From: Microvirga lotononidis
GTDB taxonomy: Bacteria; Pseudomonadota; Alphaproteobacteria; Rhizobiales; Beijerinckiaceae
NCBI RefSeq assembly: GCF_034627025.1
Contig: NZ_CP141048.1
Span: 4,901,093-4,965,092, forward strand
DNA length: 64,000 nucleotides
Direction of reading: 5' to 3'
The notes under the pieces were generated by a model that was not told the origin of the DNA, did not search any database, and worked only from the letters and a program-made list of their open reading frames with translations. Positions within the stretch are counted from its first letter, which is position 1; the number at the start of each line of letters is the position of its first letter. The position numbers and the translations under genes are program-made. Positions 35,128 through 45,044 of the stretch are shown piece after piece.

Positions 35128-35916
35128 TCAATACGTGCCGAACTTGAAGTTCAGCTTGGCACGGGCGACGAAGAAGTCCTGATCGTTGTTGGTCTGGGGC
35201 AGGAACACATTGACGGGCCCGCCGCCAACCGGCGTAAAGGTCCCAACAGAACCATTGTTGTTGTTGCCCTGATCGATGCTGACCCACAGGCCCTCGAGGC
35301 CTAGGGTGACGGCGCTGTTGCCACCGAACAGGTTCCAGTTCGTCGGCAATGCCCACTCGATGCCGCCGCCGAGTGCCCAGCCGGTATCGTTGTCCGTGTA
35401 GGCGACGCCACCGGTGGCGTAGATCAGGACGCGATCGACGGCGAAACCGGCGCGCACGCGCGTCGAACCCCACCAATCCGCGGAGCTCTCGAACCGGCCG
35501 GGCACGAAGGTGCCGGCAAAGCCCGGACCCGGGATGAACACCGCGGTGTTGTTGCCGTTGTCGATGCCCTGGATGTCGGTTTCGACACCGATCACGAAGT
35601 TGCCGATCTGGTAGTTGTAGCCGATCTGGCCACCACCGGTGAAGGCGCCGTCGTTGTTGTTATCGAAGATGAGCGTGCCACCGGCGAGGCCAGCAGGAAC
35701 GCCAGGCCCTCCGAGGAACACAGTGTCATTGTTGCTGTTGCGCCAACCCCAACCGAGGTTGCCACCGATATAGAAGCCGGTCCAGGTGAAGATCGGCGCA
35801 GCAATGATCGGGGCAGGCGGCGGAGCCTGGCGTGGAAGGTCGGCAGCGGAGGCAGCGGCTGCAACAAGCGTCACGCTTGCAACCCCTGCGAGGAGGCTAA
35901 GTACGCACTTTCTCAT
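35128..35916 (-). CDS. Outer-membrane beta-barrel protein (Omp25/31 type)
   Basis: Protein of 262 residues with a Sec signal peptide (MRKCVLSLLAGVASVTLVAAAASAADL). It then has the family's Pro/Ala linker and FTWTGFYIGGNLGWGW, the hallmark of rhizobial/Brucella porin-like surface proteins. Later strands include GGQIGYNYQIGNFVIGVETDIQG and end AKLNFKFGTY with a C-terminal aromatic. The start at 35916 follows AAGGGG; nine further in-frame codons upstream are not signal-like. A monocistronic unit with its own strong terminator. The mature part is notably Asn/Gly-rich. Confidence 0.9.
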   Translation of the reverse strand: MRKCVLSLLAGVASVTLVAAAASAADLPRQAPPPAPIIAAPIFTWTGFYIGGNLGWGWRNSNNDTVFLGGPGVPAGLAGGTLIFDNNNDGAFTGGGQIGYNYQIGNFVIGVETDIQGIDNGNNTAVFIPGPGFAGTFVPGRFESSADWWGSTRVRAGFAVDRVLIYATGGVAYTDNDTGWALGGGIEWALPTNWNLFGGNSAVTLGLEGLWVSIDQGNNNNGSVGTFTPVGGGPVNVFLPQTNNDQDFFVARAKLNFKFGTY

Positions 35917-36139
35917 AACCGTAACCCCTTGATGTGGACTCACGGTAGAAACTTACGCCTGTTCCGCTTCAGAATGCTATGGCAAACGAGCAACACCTAC
36001 ATATTTGAGCAGTATTCAATGGGCTCAAAGGTAGTACTACTTTTGTCTCAAAGAATATTATCCGAAAGTTCAGAAATTTGCTGGATTGGCGAGCCCTTGA
36101 AAGTCGTTTGACTTTACTTTGAAGGCATGTCCTAATGAT

Positions 36140-36206
36140 CGCGTTTTCGGCTTGACAACCGAAGGCGAGGAGATCACTTAACCCTGCCCTTTGGGCGGGG
36201 TTTTTT
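36140..36206 (+). ncRNA. Candidate small RNA ending in a terminator
   Basis: A stem TTCGG/CCGAA (36146-36150, 36159-36163) with an 8-base loop, an unpaired GCGAGGAGATCAC stretch, then a strong terminator hairpin and T6. A possible -35 box TTGACT (36108-36113) lies upstream, with CCTAAT at 17 bases as a mediocre -10. No plus-strand gene exists upstream that would need this terminator. Function unknown; expression is not shown. Confidence 0.3.
36182..36206 (+). terminator. Strong plus-strand terminator
   Basis: Stem CCCTGCCC (36182-36189) and GGGCGGGG (36193-36200) with loop TTT, followed by TTTTTT (36201-36206). The orientation is clearly plus-strand. The nearest genes on both sides are on the minus strand. 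Confidence 0.75.
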
Positions 36207-36235
36207 CTGGACTGTAACCGTACAGCGAGCTCTCG

Positions 36236-36685
36236 TTACAGATCTCCCAGCAGCAGCTGCGCCTGATTACTCGACTTAGGCTTCGTGCTCTTCTTCTGGG
36301 ATGCAGAGACGGTTCTTATCGCGCGGCGCTCTGGTCGCTTCCGGTCATCGCCACCTGCCATCCGCGCCTTGGCCTTATCCCGCGCGATGGCCTCCGGCGC
36401 GTTCGGATCGTCAGTGATCCATCTTTGTCGTTTGACCACTTCATTGACCCTCCCCTGGTTGACTCCCAGTTGGAAGGCAATCTCTTGCTGGGTCATGTCG
36501 GTGGTCGCGTGAAGCTCCAGGATCTTGCGCGCCAGCTCCGGCGTCATCTTCCGGCCGGTGATCCGGCGTGCAGGAGCAATCGTCCTCTTCGCCCTGTCCT
36601 GTTGACGAAGTCTCTCCAGGACGGCCAAGGCCATGTGCATGCCCTGCTCTCGCAGGGCTTCTTCGAACTCCTTGAGCGTAGTCAC
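36236..36685 (-). CDS. Small helix-turn-helix protein of unknown function
   Basis: 149 residues starting with GTG at 36685 behind GAGGAG (8 bases away). A helix-turn-helix is visible at about residues 47-80 (MTPELARKILELHATTDMTQQEIAFQLGVNQGRVNEVV). The C-terminal third is basic and Lys/Ser-rich (KRPERRAIRTV, KKSTKPKSS), suited to nucleic-acid contact, and ends QLLLGDL. It could be a stand-alone regulator. No phage genes surround it. I do not recognise a named family. Confidence 0.6.
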   Translation of the reverse strand: MTTLKEFEEALREQGMHMALAVLERLRQQDRAKRTIAPARRITGRKMTPELARKILELHATTDMTQQEIAFQLGVNQGRVNEVVKRQRWITDDPNAPEAIARDKAKARMAGGDDRKRPERRAIRTVSASQKKSTKPKSSNQAQLLLGDL

Positions 36686-37014
36686 TCGCGAACTCCTCGA
36701 AGGCCCTAACGCATAGACTTAACGTTGGGATCCCTCGATGATGCAGACTCGCAGGATATCCCATCCGGACCCTCGGCAGAGATCGCCTGCAAAAGGTCGC
36801 GTTAATTCAATAAGGGTCACAGGTCCTACTTTTTCAAGCGGAGTCGGCCGTTCCTATCGTCTCTGGTGCATCGTGCCGAAGTGCGGATCCGGTCTTCACT
36901 GTCGTGGCTTGCGGGTCGCGGACGCGGCCCTCCGGGTCCGCGACCAACAATGTGTCGATCTCAAAGGAAAGCATCGGATTGACCCAAAAGGGGGATGCAC
37001 TTTGGGTCCGATCT
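36686..37014. other. Intergenic region with two hairpins, no gene
   Basis: About 329 bases. It contains a perfect 10-base inverted repeat GGTCGCGGAC/GTCCGCGACC (36914-36923, 36936-36945) and the palindromic element at 36973-37012 (listed separately). The upstream part would hold the promoter of the GTG-started helix-turn-helix gene. Short frames here have no gene-like features. Confidence 0.5.
36973..37012. repeat. Palindromic element, possible operon end
   Basis: ATCGG...GACCCAAA (36973-36988) pairs with TTTGGGTCCGAT (37001-37012) through a stem of about 12 pairs with a 3-base bulge. It resembles a dispersed 'gaccca...tgggtc...cgatgc' palindrome common in Hyphomicrobiales intergenic DNA. 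It sits just past the stop of the minus-strand operon that ends at 37015, and could act as a transcription end despite lacking a T-tract. Confidence 0.45.
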
Positions 37015-37623
37015 TCAGGATTTTGCCGGCGGGGTCGGTTCGCCGAGGGACAGCATCAATCTGTTGGCCCAGTTGAAGAACGCTGCGCCGTTGATGACGT
37101 CGACGATCTCCCCAACGTCGAGGCCCGCCGCCCGCAGCGCTCCTATCTGCTCGGCGCCGAAGGCGATCGGCGTGTCCGTCAGTGCGACGGATGCTGCAAT
37201 GATGGCGTTCCATCGGCTGTCGATATCCGCACCAATGCCCTCGTCGAGAAGACGCTGAACGTCGGCGCCCCGCTTGGAATACTGCGTGGCGAACCGGGAA
37301 TGGACGGATGCACAGAAGATGCATCCGTTGGAGCGCGAGGTCGCGGTTGCGGCGAGTTCGCGTTCGGCCCGGGGAAGGCCGTTGCTCGTGTTGTAGAAAA
37401 TGTCCTTGTCGGTCTTGGTCCGCGCCTGCAGAACGTCCGGATCCCGGGCGAGCAGGAGAAAGTATGGCGACTTGGCGCGGGATGCATCGACAAGGCCCGC
37501 CCAGTGCCTCTCGGTCAGTTGATCCGCGGGGAACGGCTCCAGCCAGGGCAGCCAGCCCAGCTCCTCTTGCGTGAAGGCGGTGGGCTCGCGGTTATCGGCA
37601 TGCGACAGCGTCGTCTCGGTCAT
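37015..37623 (-). CDS. AhpD-like alkylhydroperoxidase domain protein (Avi_7169 type)
   Basis: 202 residues of the carboxymuconolactone-decarboxylase/AhpD fold. The redox-active CxxC-type motif is at SNGCIFCASVHSRFA (C-x2-C then H), near residue 105. The N terminus has the 'peroxidase-related' pattern ELGWLPWLEPFPADQLT. It corresponds to the family I know as 'alkylhydroperoxidase domain protein, Avi_7169 family', which occurs with the next three genes. It probably handles a peroxide or reactive product from the flavin monooxygenase; this is inference. The start at 37623 is where family similarity begins. Confidence 0.8.
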   Translation of the reverse strand: MTETTLSHADNREPTAFTQEELGWLPWLEPFPADQLTERHWAGLVDASRAKSPYFLLLARDPDVLQARTKTDKDIFYNTSNGLPRAERELAATATSRSNGCIFCASVHSRFATQYSKRGADVQRLLDEGIGADIDSRWNAIIAASVALTDTPIAFGAEQIGALRAAGLDVGEIVDVINGAAFFNWANRLMLSLGEPTPPAKS

Positions 37624-37637
37624 GGAATGGTTCCTCG

Positions 37638-38303
37638 TCAAACGGCGCCGGATGCCAGGACGCCCGTGAAGATCTGCGTATACTCCGCGTCGTTGGTCTC
37701 GACTGCGGAGGCGTCGGCCAGAGCCCGCAAGCCCGCGACGACACGGATCTGAAAGGACAGGAAGGACACGAGCTGCGACAGGGTCACGATGTCCGTCGTC
37801 GACCACCCGGCATCGAGCAACTTCTGCAAGGCGGCAGGGCTCGCGTCCCTCGGATGGAGCACGAGCAGATGTGCGTGTTCCAGGGCCGCCGTGAGCCGGG
37901 CTCCGAGGCGCTCCCGGTTGTCGGCGGACACCTGGTAGACCGGGCCCTGCTCGTTCTCGACGGTCAGGGGCCCTTCCGGGTAGGCGCCGTAGGGGCCCTT
38001 CGCCGCTCCGAGGGCGATTTCCGTGTCGATCACGTCGGTGCGTCTGGGATGTCCGAGCCTTTGCAGCTCCGCCGAATAGAACTCGGTCACATGCGGCTGA
38101 CCATGGAGACCTGCCACGAAGGTCGCGACGGCGTAGCGTTCGAGAGCCGTAACGTCGCCGGGAAATTCCGGCGCGAACAGTGCGAGATAGCTCTTCTGCG
38201 CATTCTCCCGCGCCTGCGGCCGCTGATTGCGCAGGACGTCGAGGTTGGAACCCGACTGGATTCCGGCAAGGTGATCGATGACGTCAGGGATATGTGTGCT
38301 CAT
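37638..38303 (-). CDS. CMD-domain protein (Avi_7170 type)
   Basis: 221 residues, a second carboxymuconolactone-decarboxylase-fold protein. It begins MSTHIPDVIDHLAGIQ and contains RNQRPQARENAQKSYLALF near residue 30. It lacks the CxxC redox pair of its partner, so it is unlikely to be an AhpD-type reductase by itself. It ends in a helical FLSFQIRVVAGLRAL region. It matches the 'CMD domain protein, Avi_7170 family' of the same conserved cassette. ATG 38303 is preferred over an in-frame start 4 codons earlier. It lies 14 bases upstream of the AhpD-like gene. Confidence 0.78.
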   Translation of the reverse strand: MSTHIPDVIDHLAGIQSGSNLDVLRNQRPQARENAQKSYLALFAPEFPGDVTALERYAVATFVAGLHGQPHVTEFYSAELQRLGHPRRTDVIDTEIALGAAKGPYGAYPEGPLTVENEQGPVYQVSADNRERLGARLTAALEHAHLLVLHPRDASPAALQKLLDAGWSTTDIVTLSQLVSFLSFQIRVVAGLRALADASAVETNDAEYTQIFTGVLASGAV

Positions 38304-38339
38304 TGGTCTTCTCACGTTCGAGGGTTTGACGTGACGGGC

Positions 38340-39386
38340 TCAGCGCACGAGGGCGACGCGCTTTTCGGGCTTGGTTGCGGGCGCGTGCCAGCCAAGGGCC
38401 GGCGCCACCTCGCTGGCGATCAGTTCGATCGAGCGCAGGATGTATTCGTGCGGCGGATCGACCGAGTGGACCTGGAATACGAGGTCCGTCACCCGCGGCA
38501 AGATGGTGTCGCGGCTCAGGCTCTCGAGCACGTCCGCGGGCGTGCCCACATGCGTGTCGAGGGCGGCGAGAACGTCTGCCAGGCTATTGCCCGGGATGAC
38601 GTGCCCCTTGGCGGCGAAATCGGCCACGACGCGACGCAGACCCTTTTCGGCGAGGCGGAGCGCTTCCTCCCGATCGTCCGCGACGAAGAGCGAACGCGAG
38701 GCGACGATGCGCGGCGCCCGCCCATCGGGCAGCGCCTCGAGATAGGCGTCGATGATCGGATGCTGAATGTCCGGGAGCGTTGCCCGTGGGGCCTCCTTCG
38801 GACGAGGCTGCGTGCGCGAGAGCATGAGACCGTCGCCGGCCTTTCCGGCGCGAATGCCGCCGCCGACGGAGAAAGTCGCCTGCCAGACCCGGTCGTTCAG
38901 ACCCGGTGCGGACGGGTAGAGGTAATCTCCTCCGTTCAGAGGCCGCCCATCCCAGGACTCGCGAACGACGGCGAGATGCCGGTCGTAGATCTCGGAGCGG
39001 TTCGCACTGTCGAGGCCGAACGCCGTGAAGGACGAGGGCGTGCCGCCGGTGCCGACACCGACCTCCAGGCGGCCGCCGGACAACAGGTCCAGCACCACTG
39101 CGTCTTCAGCCACCCGCACGGGATTTTCCAGCGGCAAGGTGATGATGCCCGTGCCGAGGCGGATTCTCGAGGTTTGCGCGGCCACATGGGACAGGAAGAC
39201 GAGAGGCGACGGGAGGCCGCCCTCCGCCTCGTGGAAATGATGCTGGGCGACCCAGGCCGAGTCGAACCCGTGCCGCTCTGCATGGACGATCTGCTCCGAC
39301 GCCAGGCGGTAGCGCTCGGCCGCACCGGCCTCATCCAGAAGGCGGGTGAAGAACCCGAGCCTTTTGCCCTGTGAGGATGTCGTCAT
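38340..39386 (-). CDS. Luciferase-like FMN-dependent monooxygenase
   Basis: 348 residues of the bacterial luciferase-like monooxygenase fold (TIM barrel, reduced FMN supplied by a separate reductase). It shows LGFFTRLLDE at the start, DSAWVAQHHFHEAEGG near residue 45, RIRLGTGIITLPLENPVRVAEDA near residue 75 and SGGRLEVGVGTGG near residue 103. It matches the 'putative FMN-dependent luciferase-like monooxygenase, KPN_01858 family'. The substrate is unknown; relatives in other clusters cleave C-S or C-N bonds. No flavin reductase is encoded nearby. Confidence 0.85.
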   Translation of the reverse strand: MTTSSQGKRLGFFTRLLDEAGAAERYRLASEQIVHAERHGFDSAWVAQHHFHEAEGGLPSPLVFLSHVAAQTSRIRLGTGIITLPLENPVRVAEDAVVLDLLSGGRLEVGVGTGGTPSSFTAFGLDSANRSEIYDRHLAVVRESWDGRPLNGGDYLYPSAPGLNDRVWQATFSVGGGIRAGKAGDGLMLSRTQPRPKEAPRATLPDIQHPIIDAYLEALPDGRAPRIVASRSLFVADDREEALRLAEKGLRRVVADFAAKGHVIPGNSLADVLAALDTHVGTPADVLESLSRDTILPRVTDLVFQVHSVDPPHEYILRSIELIASEVAPALGWHAPATKPEKRVALVR

Positions 39387-39404
39387 CGGTTTGCTCCACT
39401 TGAA

Positions 39405-41074
<1,670 letters not shown>

Positions 41075-41078
<4 letters not shown>

Positions 41079-41986
41079 GCCTTGGCCTTTCCGAAGGATT
41101 GGCTGATGCGGTTCGCCGACAGCACGGTCAGGATCACGACGATCCCGGGAACCGTCGTCAGCCACCAGGCGCGGGCGATGTAATTCCGCCCCTCGGCAAT
41201 CAGCAGGCCCCATTCCGGCGTCGGAGGAGGCGCGCCGTAGCCGAGGAAGCCCAGAGTGGAGATCGTCAGGATGGCCCAGCCGAGTTGAAGGGCCGCGAAG
41301 GCGATTACGGAGGTCAGGGAGTTCGGCAGGATATGACGCCACAGCACGCGGCCGAACGTGCCGCCGCTTCCGAAGGCCGCCTCCACGTAGTCGCTGGTCC
41401 GCACCCGCACCACCTCCGAACGCGCAAGCCGCGCGAAACTGGCGATTGAGGTCACGCCCACGGCAATGGCGGCGTTCACGATGCCGAAGCCGAGAAGAAT
41501 GACGATGCTGAGCGACAGAAGAAGCTGGGGGATCGACAGCAGCACGTCGACGCCCCGCATGATGGCTCCGTCGATCCTGCCGCGCGCCGATCCCGCGACG
41601 ATGCCGAGCGTGGTGCCCACCAAGAGACCGACGCCCACGGCCACGAAGGCTCCCGAGAGCGAGTTGCCCGCTCCGTAGATGATGCGGGAAAGGAGATCGC
41701 GCCCCAGCGCGTCTGTGCCGAGCCAATGCTCGGCGCTCGGTGCGCGAAGCTGCTGGCGGGCCACTCCGACCGTAGGGCTGTAGCTCGTGAACCATTGCGG
41801 GAACAGCGCCCAGAGCGCGACGACGGCCATGACGAACCAAGCCAGCACGAGTCCGGTCTGGATGCTCCTGACGGCCTTCAGCCACCGCGCGCCTGACGAT
41901 GCGTGCCTCTTGCCTGCGGAGGAGCCATCGAGGACATCCGGATCGTCACTCAGCAGGCTACGTCCGATCGTATTCAGGCCGGTCAT
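41075..41986 (-). CDS. Peptide-type ABC permease (DppC-like)
   Basis: 303 residues with an N-terminal cytoplasmic region of about 40 residues, a first membrane segment (GLVLAWFVMAVVALWALF) and EHWLGTDALGRDLLSRIIYGAG, the canonical DppC motif. About five more membrane segments follow. RTSDYVEAAFGSGGTFGRV is the ATPase-contact loop. Both ends overlap neighbours by 4 bases, so the transporter genes are tightly coupled. Confidence 0.92.
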
Positions 41987-42927
41987 GCGACAGCTCCTTG
42001 TCTGACCCGGAGGCGAGGATCGAAGACGGGATACAGCAGGTCCACCGTGAGGTTGATGAGCACGAAGGCCGTTGCCGAGAACACGACGATCGCCTGCAGG
42101 ACGGCGATGTCCTGATCGTTGACGGAACGCTGCGTCAGCCCGCCGAGGCCATTGAGGCCGAAGACCGCTTCCGTGACGACCGCGCCGGCCAGAAGCTCGC
42201 CGAACAGAATGCCCCCGATGGTGAGCGTCGGCAGAACCGCATTCTTCGCCACGTGCTTCCACAGGACCCAGCGATGGGATGCTCCCTTGGCGCGGGCAAC
42301 GGCCACGAAGGGTTCCGTCAGAACGTGGTCGATGTTGCGCATCAGGATTTGAGCCAGCGGTGCCGAAATCGGAACCGCCAATGTCATGACGGGAAGGATC
42401 AGCCCCTGCCAGGGGCCCGGATTGATGATGGGAATGAGCTTGAGCTGAAACGAGAAGATCTGGATCAGCAGGATCCCGAGCCAGAACACCGGCGTGGAGA
42501 TGAAGAGCGCCGGGATGGACTGGATGAACGAGCGCAGCCACAGGAAGGGTGACAGCGCCGAGAGTGCGGCGAGCGCGACTGCGAGAACGACCGACAGCAG
42601 AAAGCCGAGGGTCGAAAGCCACAGAGTCTGCGGCAGGTTGGCCAGGATCAGATCACCGACGGGGACGCCCGCGTGAATCGAATAGCCGAATTGTCCGGTC
42701 AGGAAATTCGCAGCCGTATGGAAATACTGCACCACCAGTGGGCTGTCGGCTCCATAGGAGGCGCGGATGTCCGCGATCTGCTCCGGACCCAGGCCGAGTT
42801 CCGGATTCAGGAACTTGATCAGAATGGCATCGCCCGGCAGAGCCTGCAGCAGGATGAATGAAACGGTGAAAGCAGCCCAGAGCACGAGGGCCGCCTGCCC
42901 GATCCTTCCAATCACGTATCGCGACAT
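41983..42927 (-). CDS. Peptide-type ABC permease (DppB-like)
   Basis: 314 residues. It starts MSRYVIGRIGQAALVLWAAF and then has FILLQALPGDAILIKFL and GQFGYSIHAGVPVGDLIL, with about six membrane segments. The C terminus VTEAVFGLNGLGGLTQRSV is the DppB pattern. The start at 42927 follows GAGGCTCTC; a further in-frame ATG at 42975 is unlikely. The binding-protein gene is 100 bases upstream. Confidence 0.92.
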   Translation of the reverse strand: MSRYVIGRIGQAALVLWAAFTVSFILLQALPGDAILIKFLNPELGLGPEQIADIRASYGADSPLVVQYFHTAANFLTGQFGYSIHAGVPVGDLILANLPQTLWLSTLGFLLSVVLAVALAALSALSPFLWLRSFIQSIPALFISTPVFWLGILLIQIFSFQLKLIPIINPGPWQGLILPVMTLAVPISAPLAQILMRNIDHVLTEPFVAVARAKGASHRWVLWKHVAKNAVLPTLTIGGILFGELLAGAVVTEAVFGLNGLGGLTQRSVNDQDIAVLQAIVVFSATAFVLINLTVDLLYPVFDPRLRVRQGAVA

Positions 42928-43027
42928 GAGAGCCTCTGTCTGTGACCTTGATCTGAGAACGGAGACGAACGGCATGGAGTAGCCGGATGTCGTTCGTCTG
43001 GGACATCCGGCCGGCTCAAAGAACTCC

Positions 43028-44695
43028 TCAGCGGCGCGGCGCCAGCCAAGTGCTGTAGAAGCTCGGACGGCCGACCGCTTCGAAAGACACGTTCTTCACG
43101 TAGGGGGCCGCCGCGAAGGCCTGCGGCTCCTCGAAGATCGGGATGGCATAGGCCTGATCGACCACGTAGTTCTGGACCTCACCGGCTACCGCGAGGCGCT
43201 TGCTGCGGTCCGGCTCGGACGCGAGCTGATCCAGGAGCCCGTTCAACCGCTCGTCGACGAAGGACTGCACCTTGTCGCTGTTTCCGCCCTTCTGCAGCAG
43301 AACATTGCGATTGGTCGGGTAGTACTGGCTCTTGATCACGTCCGGATCAGCACGACCGACCATGGCCGGCGATACGGGCGCCTTGGCGGGGTCGAGATTG
43401 TTGATCGTCGCACTGCCCGAGTCGGCCGTCAGCACGTTCAGCTTCACGCCGACCTTTTCCCATTGCTGGGCGACGAGTTGCAGCGTTTCCTTGTTCTGCG
43501 GCTGCGGCAGGGATTCGTAGGCCGATAATTCGAGGGTCTGCCCATCCTTCTGACGCCGGCCGTTCGCGCCGACCTTCCAGCCTGCCTCGTCGAGGAGCTG
43601 CTTGGCCTTCGCGATATCATAGGACAGCTTCGGCGAAAGATCGACATAGCCTGATGCCGTCTTGGCGATGATCGAAGTCGCCTTCGGATAGTTGGTCGAG
43701 AACAAGGTCGCGACGATCTCTTCCGTGTTGGTGGCGTGCAAAAGCGCGCGACGGACCTTGACATCCGCCACGAGCGGATTGTCCGGCCGGAAGACGACAC
43801 TGTTGTTCACGCCACGTGTCGAGGGCGCATAGATCAGGTATCCTTCATCCTCGACCTGCTTCTCGTCATAGGCTTGTATCTGGCGGATAACGTCCGCCTG
43901 CCCTGCCAAAAGTGCACCGATGCGCACGCTGTCTTCCGGCGTGACGATGTATTTGATCTCATCCAGATAGGCGCGGCCTTGGTGTTCAAGTTTGGCCGGG
44001 CCCCAATTGTACTCGGGGCGGGCCTTCAGCGTGAGCTCGCGGCCAAGCGTCTCGCTGGCGACCACGAACGGGCCCGAGCCGATGATCTTCGTGGCATCGC
44101 CCAGAGCCTCGTAGGGCAGCGCAAGAGTCTTGAGGGACACGAGGCCCGAGCCGATCACGGACGTCCCCTGCAGGAAGCCCGGCGACGGTTTTTTAAAGTA
44201 GAACTTCACCGTCTGCGGATCGATGACCTCGCTGCGGTCGTAGTTGTTGATGACCTCCGAGATCGGCAGCTTCAGGTCCTTGTTGCCGCGCCCGAACGTG
44301 TCGTAATTCTTGGCGACCGCCGCGGCATCGAGCGGTGTGCCATCCGAGAAGGTCACACCCGTCCGGATCTTGAAGGTGTACTCCGTCGCGTCGGCATTGA
44401 CCGTCCACGATTCAGCGATCCAGGGCTCGATTTCGAGGGTCTTGGGGTTCTGGTAGGTCAGCTTGTCGGTGATCTGGTTGAGGATCCCGCCATTGGGATA
44501 GAAGCCGCCGGCCGGCGGGTAGAGATTCGTGTGGGGCTGCTGCTCGAGATAGACCAGCGTGCCGCCCTTCGCAGGCGCGCCCTCCCCGCCTGCGGCAACC
44601 GCGTGGCTGCCCCAGAGGGAGGTGCCTGCCAGGAATGTGACACCAACGAGAGCAGCAAGATGAGCTTTGCTTCCAGAGAGAGATTTGAGCGTCAC
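43028..44695 (-). CDS. SBP family 5 binding protein of the monooxygenase cassette
   Basis: Periplasmic binding protein (555 residues) with a Sec signal peptide (about residues 1-35, cleavage near HAVA-A). It starts with GTG at 44695. GGTLVYLEQQPHTNLYPPAGG near residue 44 and the order of the neighbours match the 'TIGR04028/KPN_01854' family of binding proteins that accompany the luciferase-like monooxygenase set. The ligand is not known and need not be a peptide. First gene of an operon of seven genes (binding protein, two permeases, double ATPase, monooxygenase, two CMD proteins). Confidence 0.88.
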   Translation of the reverse strand: MTLKSLSGSKAHLAALVGVTFLAGTSLWGSHAVAAGGEGAPAKGGTLVYLEQQPHTNLYPPAGGFYPNGGILNQITDKLTYQNPKTLEIEPWIAESWTVNADATEYTFKIRTGVTFSDGTPLDAAAVAKNYDTFGRGNKDLKLPISEVINNYDRSEVIDPQTVKFYFKKPSPGFLQGTSVIGSGLVSLKTLALPYEALGDATKIIGSGPFVVASETLGRELTLKARPEYNWGPAKLEHQGRAYLDEIKYIVTPEDSVRIGALLAGQADVIRQIQAYDEKQVEDEGYLIYAPSTRGVNNSVVFRPDNPLVADVKVRRALLHATNTEEIVATLFSTNYPKATSIIAKTASGYVDLSPKLSYDIAKAKQLLDEAGWKVGANGRRQKDGQTLELSAYESLPQPQNKETLQLVAQQWEKVGVKLNVLTADSGSATINNLDPAKAPVSPAMVGRADPDVIKSQYYPTNRNVLLQKGGNSDKVQSFVDERLNGLLDQLASEPDRSKRLAVAGEVQNYVVDQAYAIPIFEEPQAFAAAPYVKNVSFEAVGRPSFYSTWLAPRR

Positions 44696-45044
44696 GACAT
44701 GTCCCCTGTGCGGCTGGCGTTAGCGCCGAATGACAAAGGAATTATCGCGCCGTGCTTTCCGTTAAATCAACCAGAATGTTCTTTCTTTAGAACGAGCCGG
44801 ACGCGTAAAATCTCCTCTGAAACGCCCTCTCGAGAGATATTTCATCTCTCTGGCTGGATGAAGCTCAGGTCTCGCTTCCGATAGAATGGTTGAAGTGCCC
44901 TGGGCACGAAACGCCCCGTTCCGGTGGTTTCCCCTGGGATGACGCCGCGCATTGCCTTGGAGTGGTCACACTCGGAGCTTGCCGATACATCGCAATGCTG
45001 AACATGATCTGGATGCCGTTTGGTCTGCTCATAGACCGGAGAGA
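44696..45044. other. Intergenic region upstream of the monooxygenase operon
   Basis: About 349 bases without a gene. It must hold the minus-strand promoter of the operon and the 3' end of the anion-transporter unit. An inverted repeat GTTCT (44778-44782)/AGAAC (44789-44793) lies about 85 bases upstream of the binding-protein start. The palindrome TCTCGAGA at about 44831 lies further out. Either could be a regulator site. No terminator with a T-run is visible. Confidence 0.45.

Larger units (their letters stand above)
35917..36235. other. AT-rich intergenic region (porin promoter and possible small RNA)
   Basis: About 319 bases without a gene. The stretch 35930-36120 is much richer in A+T than its surroundings and must contain the minus-strand porin promoter and leader. 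A 60-codon plus-strand frame at 35929-36111 lacks a ribosome-binding site and is not called. The last part (about 36108-36206) carries hairpins and a terminator, listed separately. Confidence 0.5.

Noticed and set aside
35929..36111. 60-codon plus-strand frame in the porin promoter region
   Set aside because: AT-rich promoter DNA, no ribosome-binding site, no similarity recognised.
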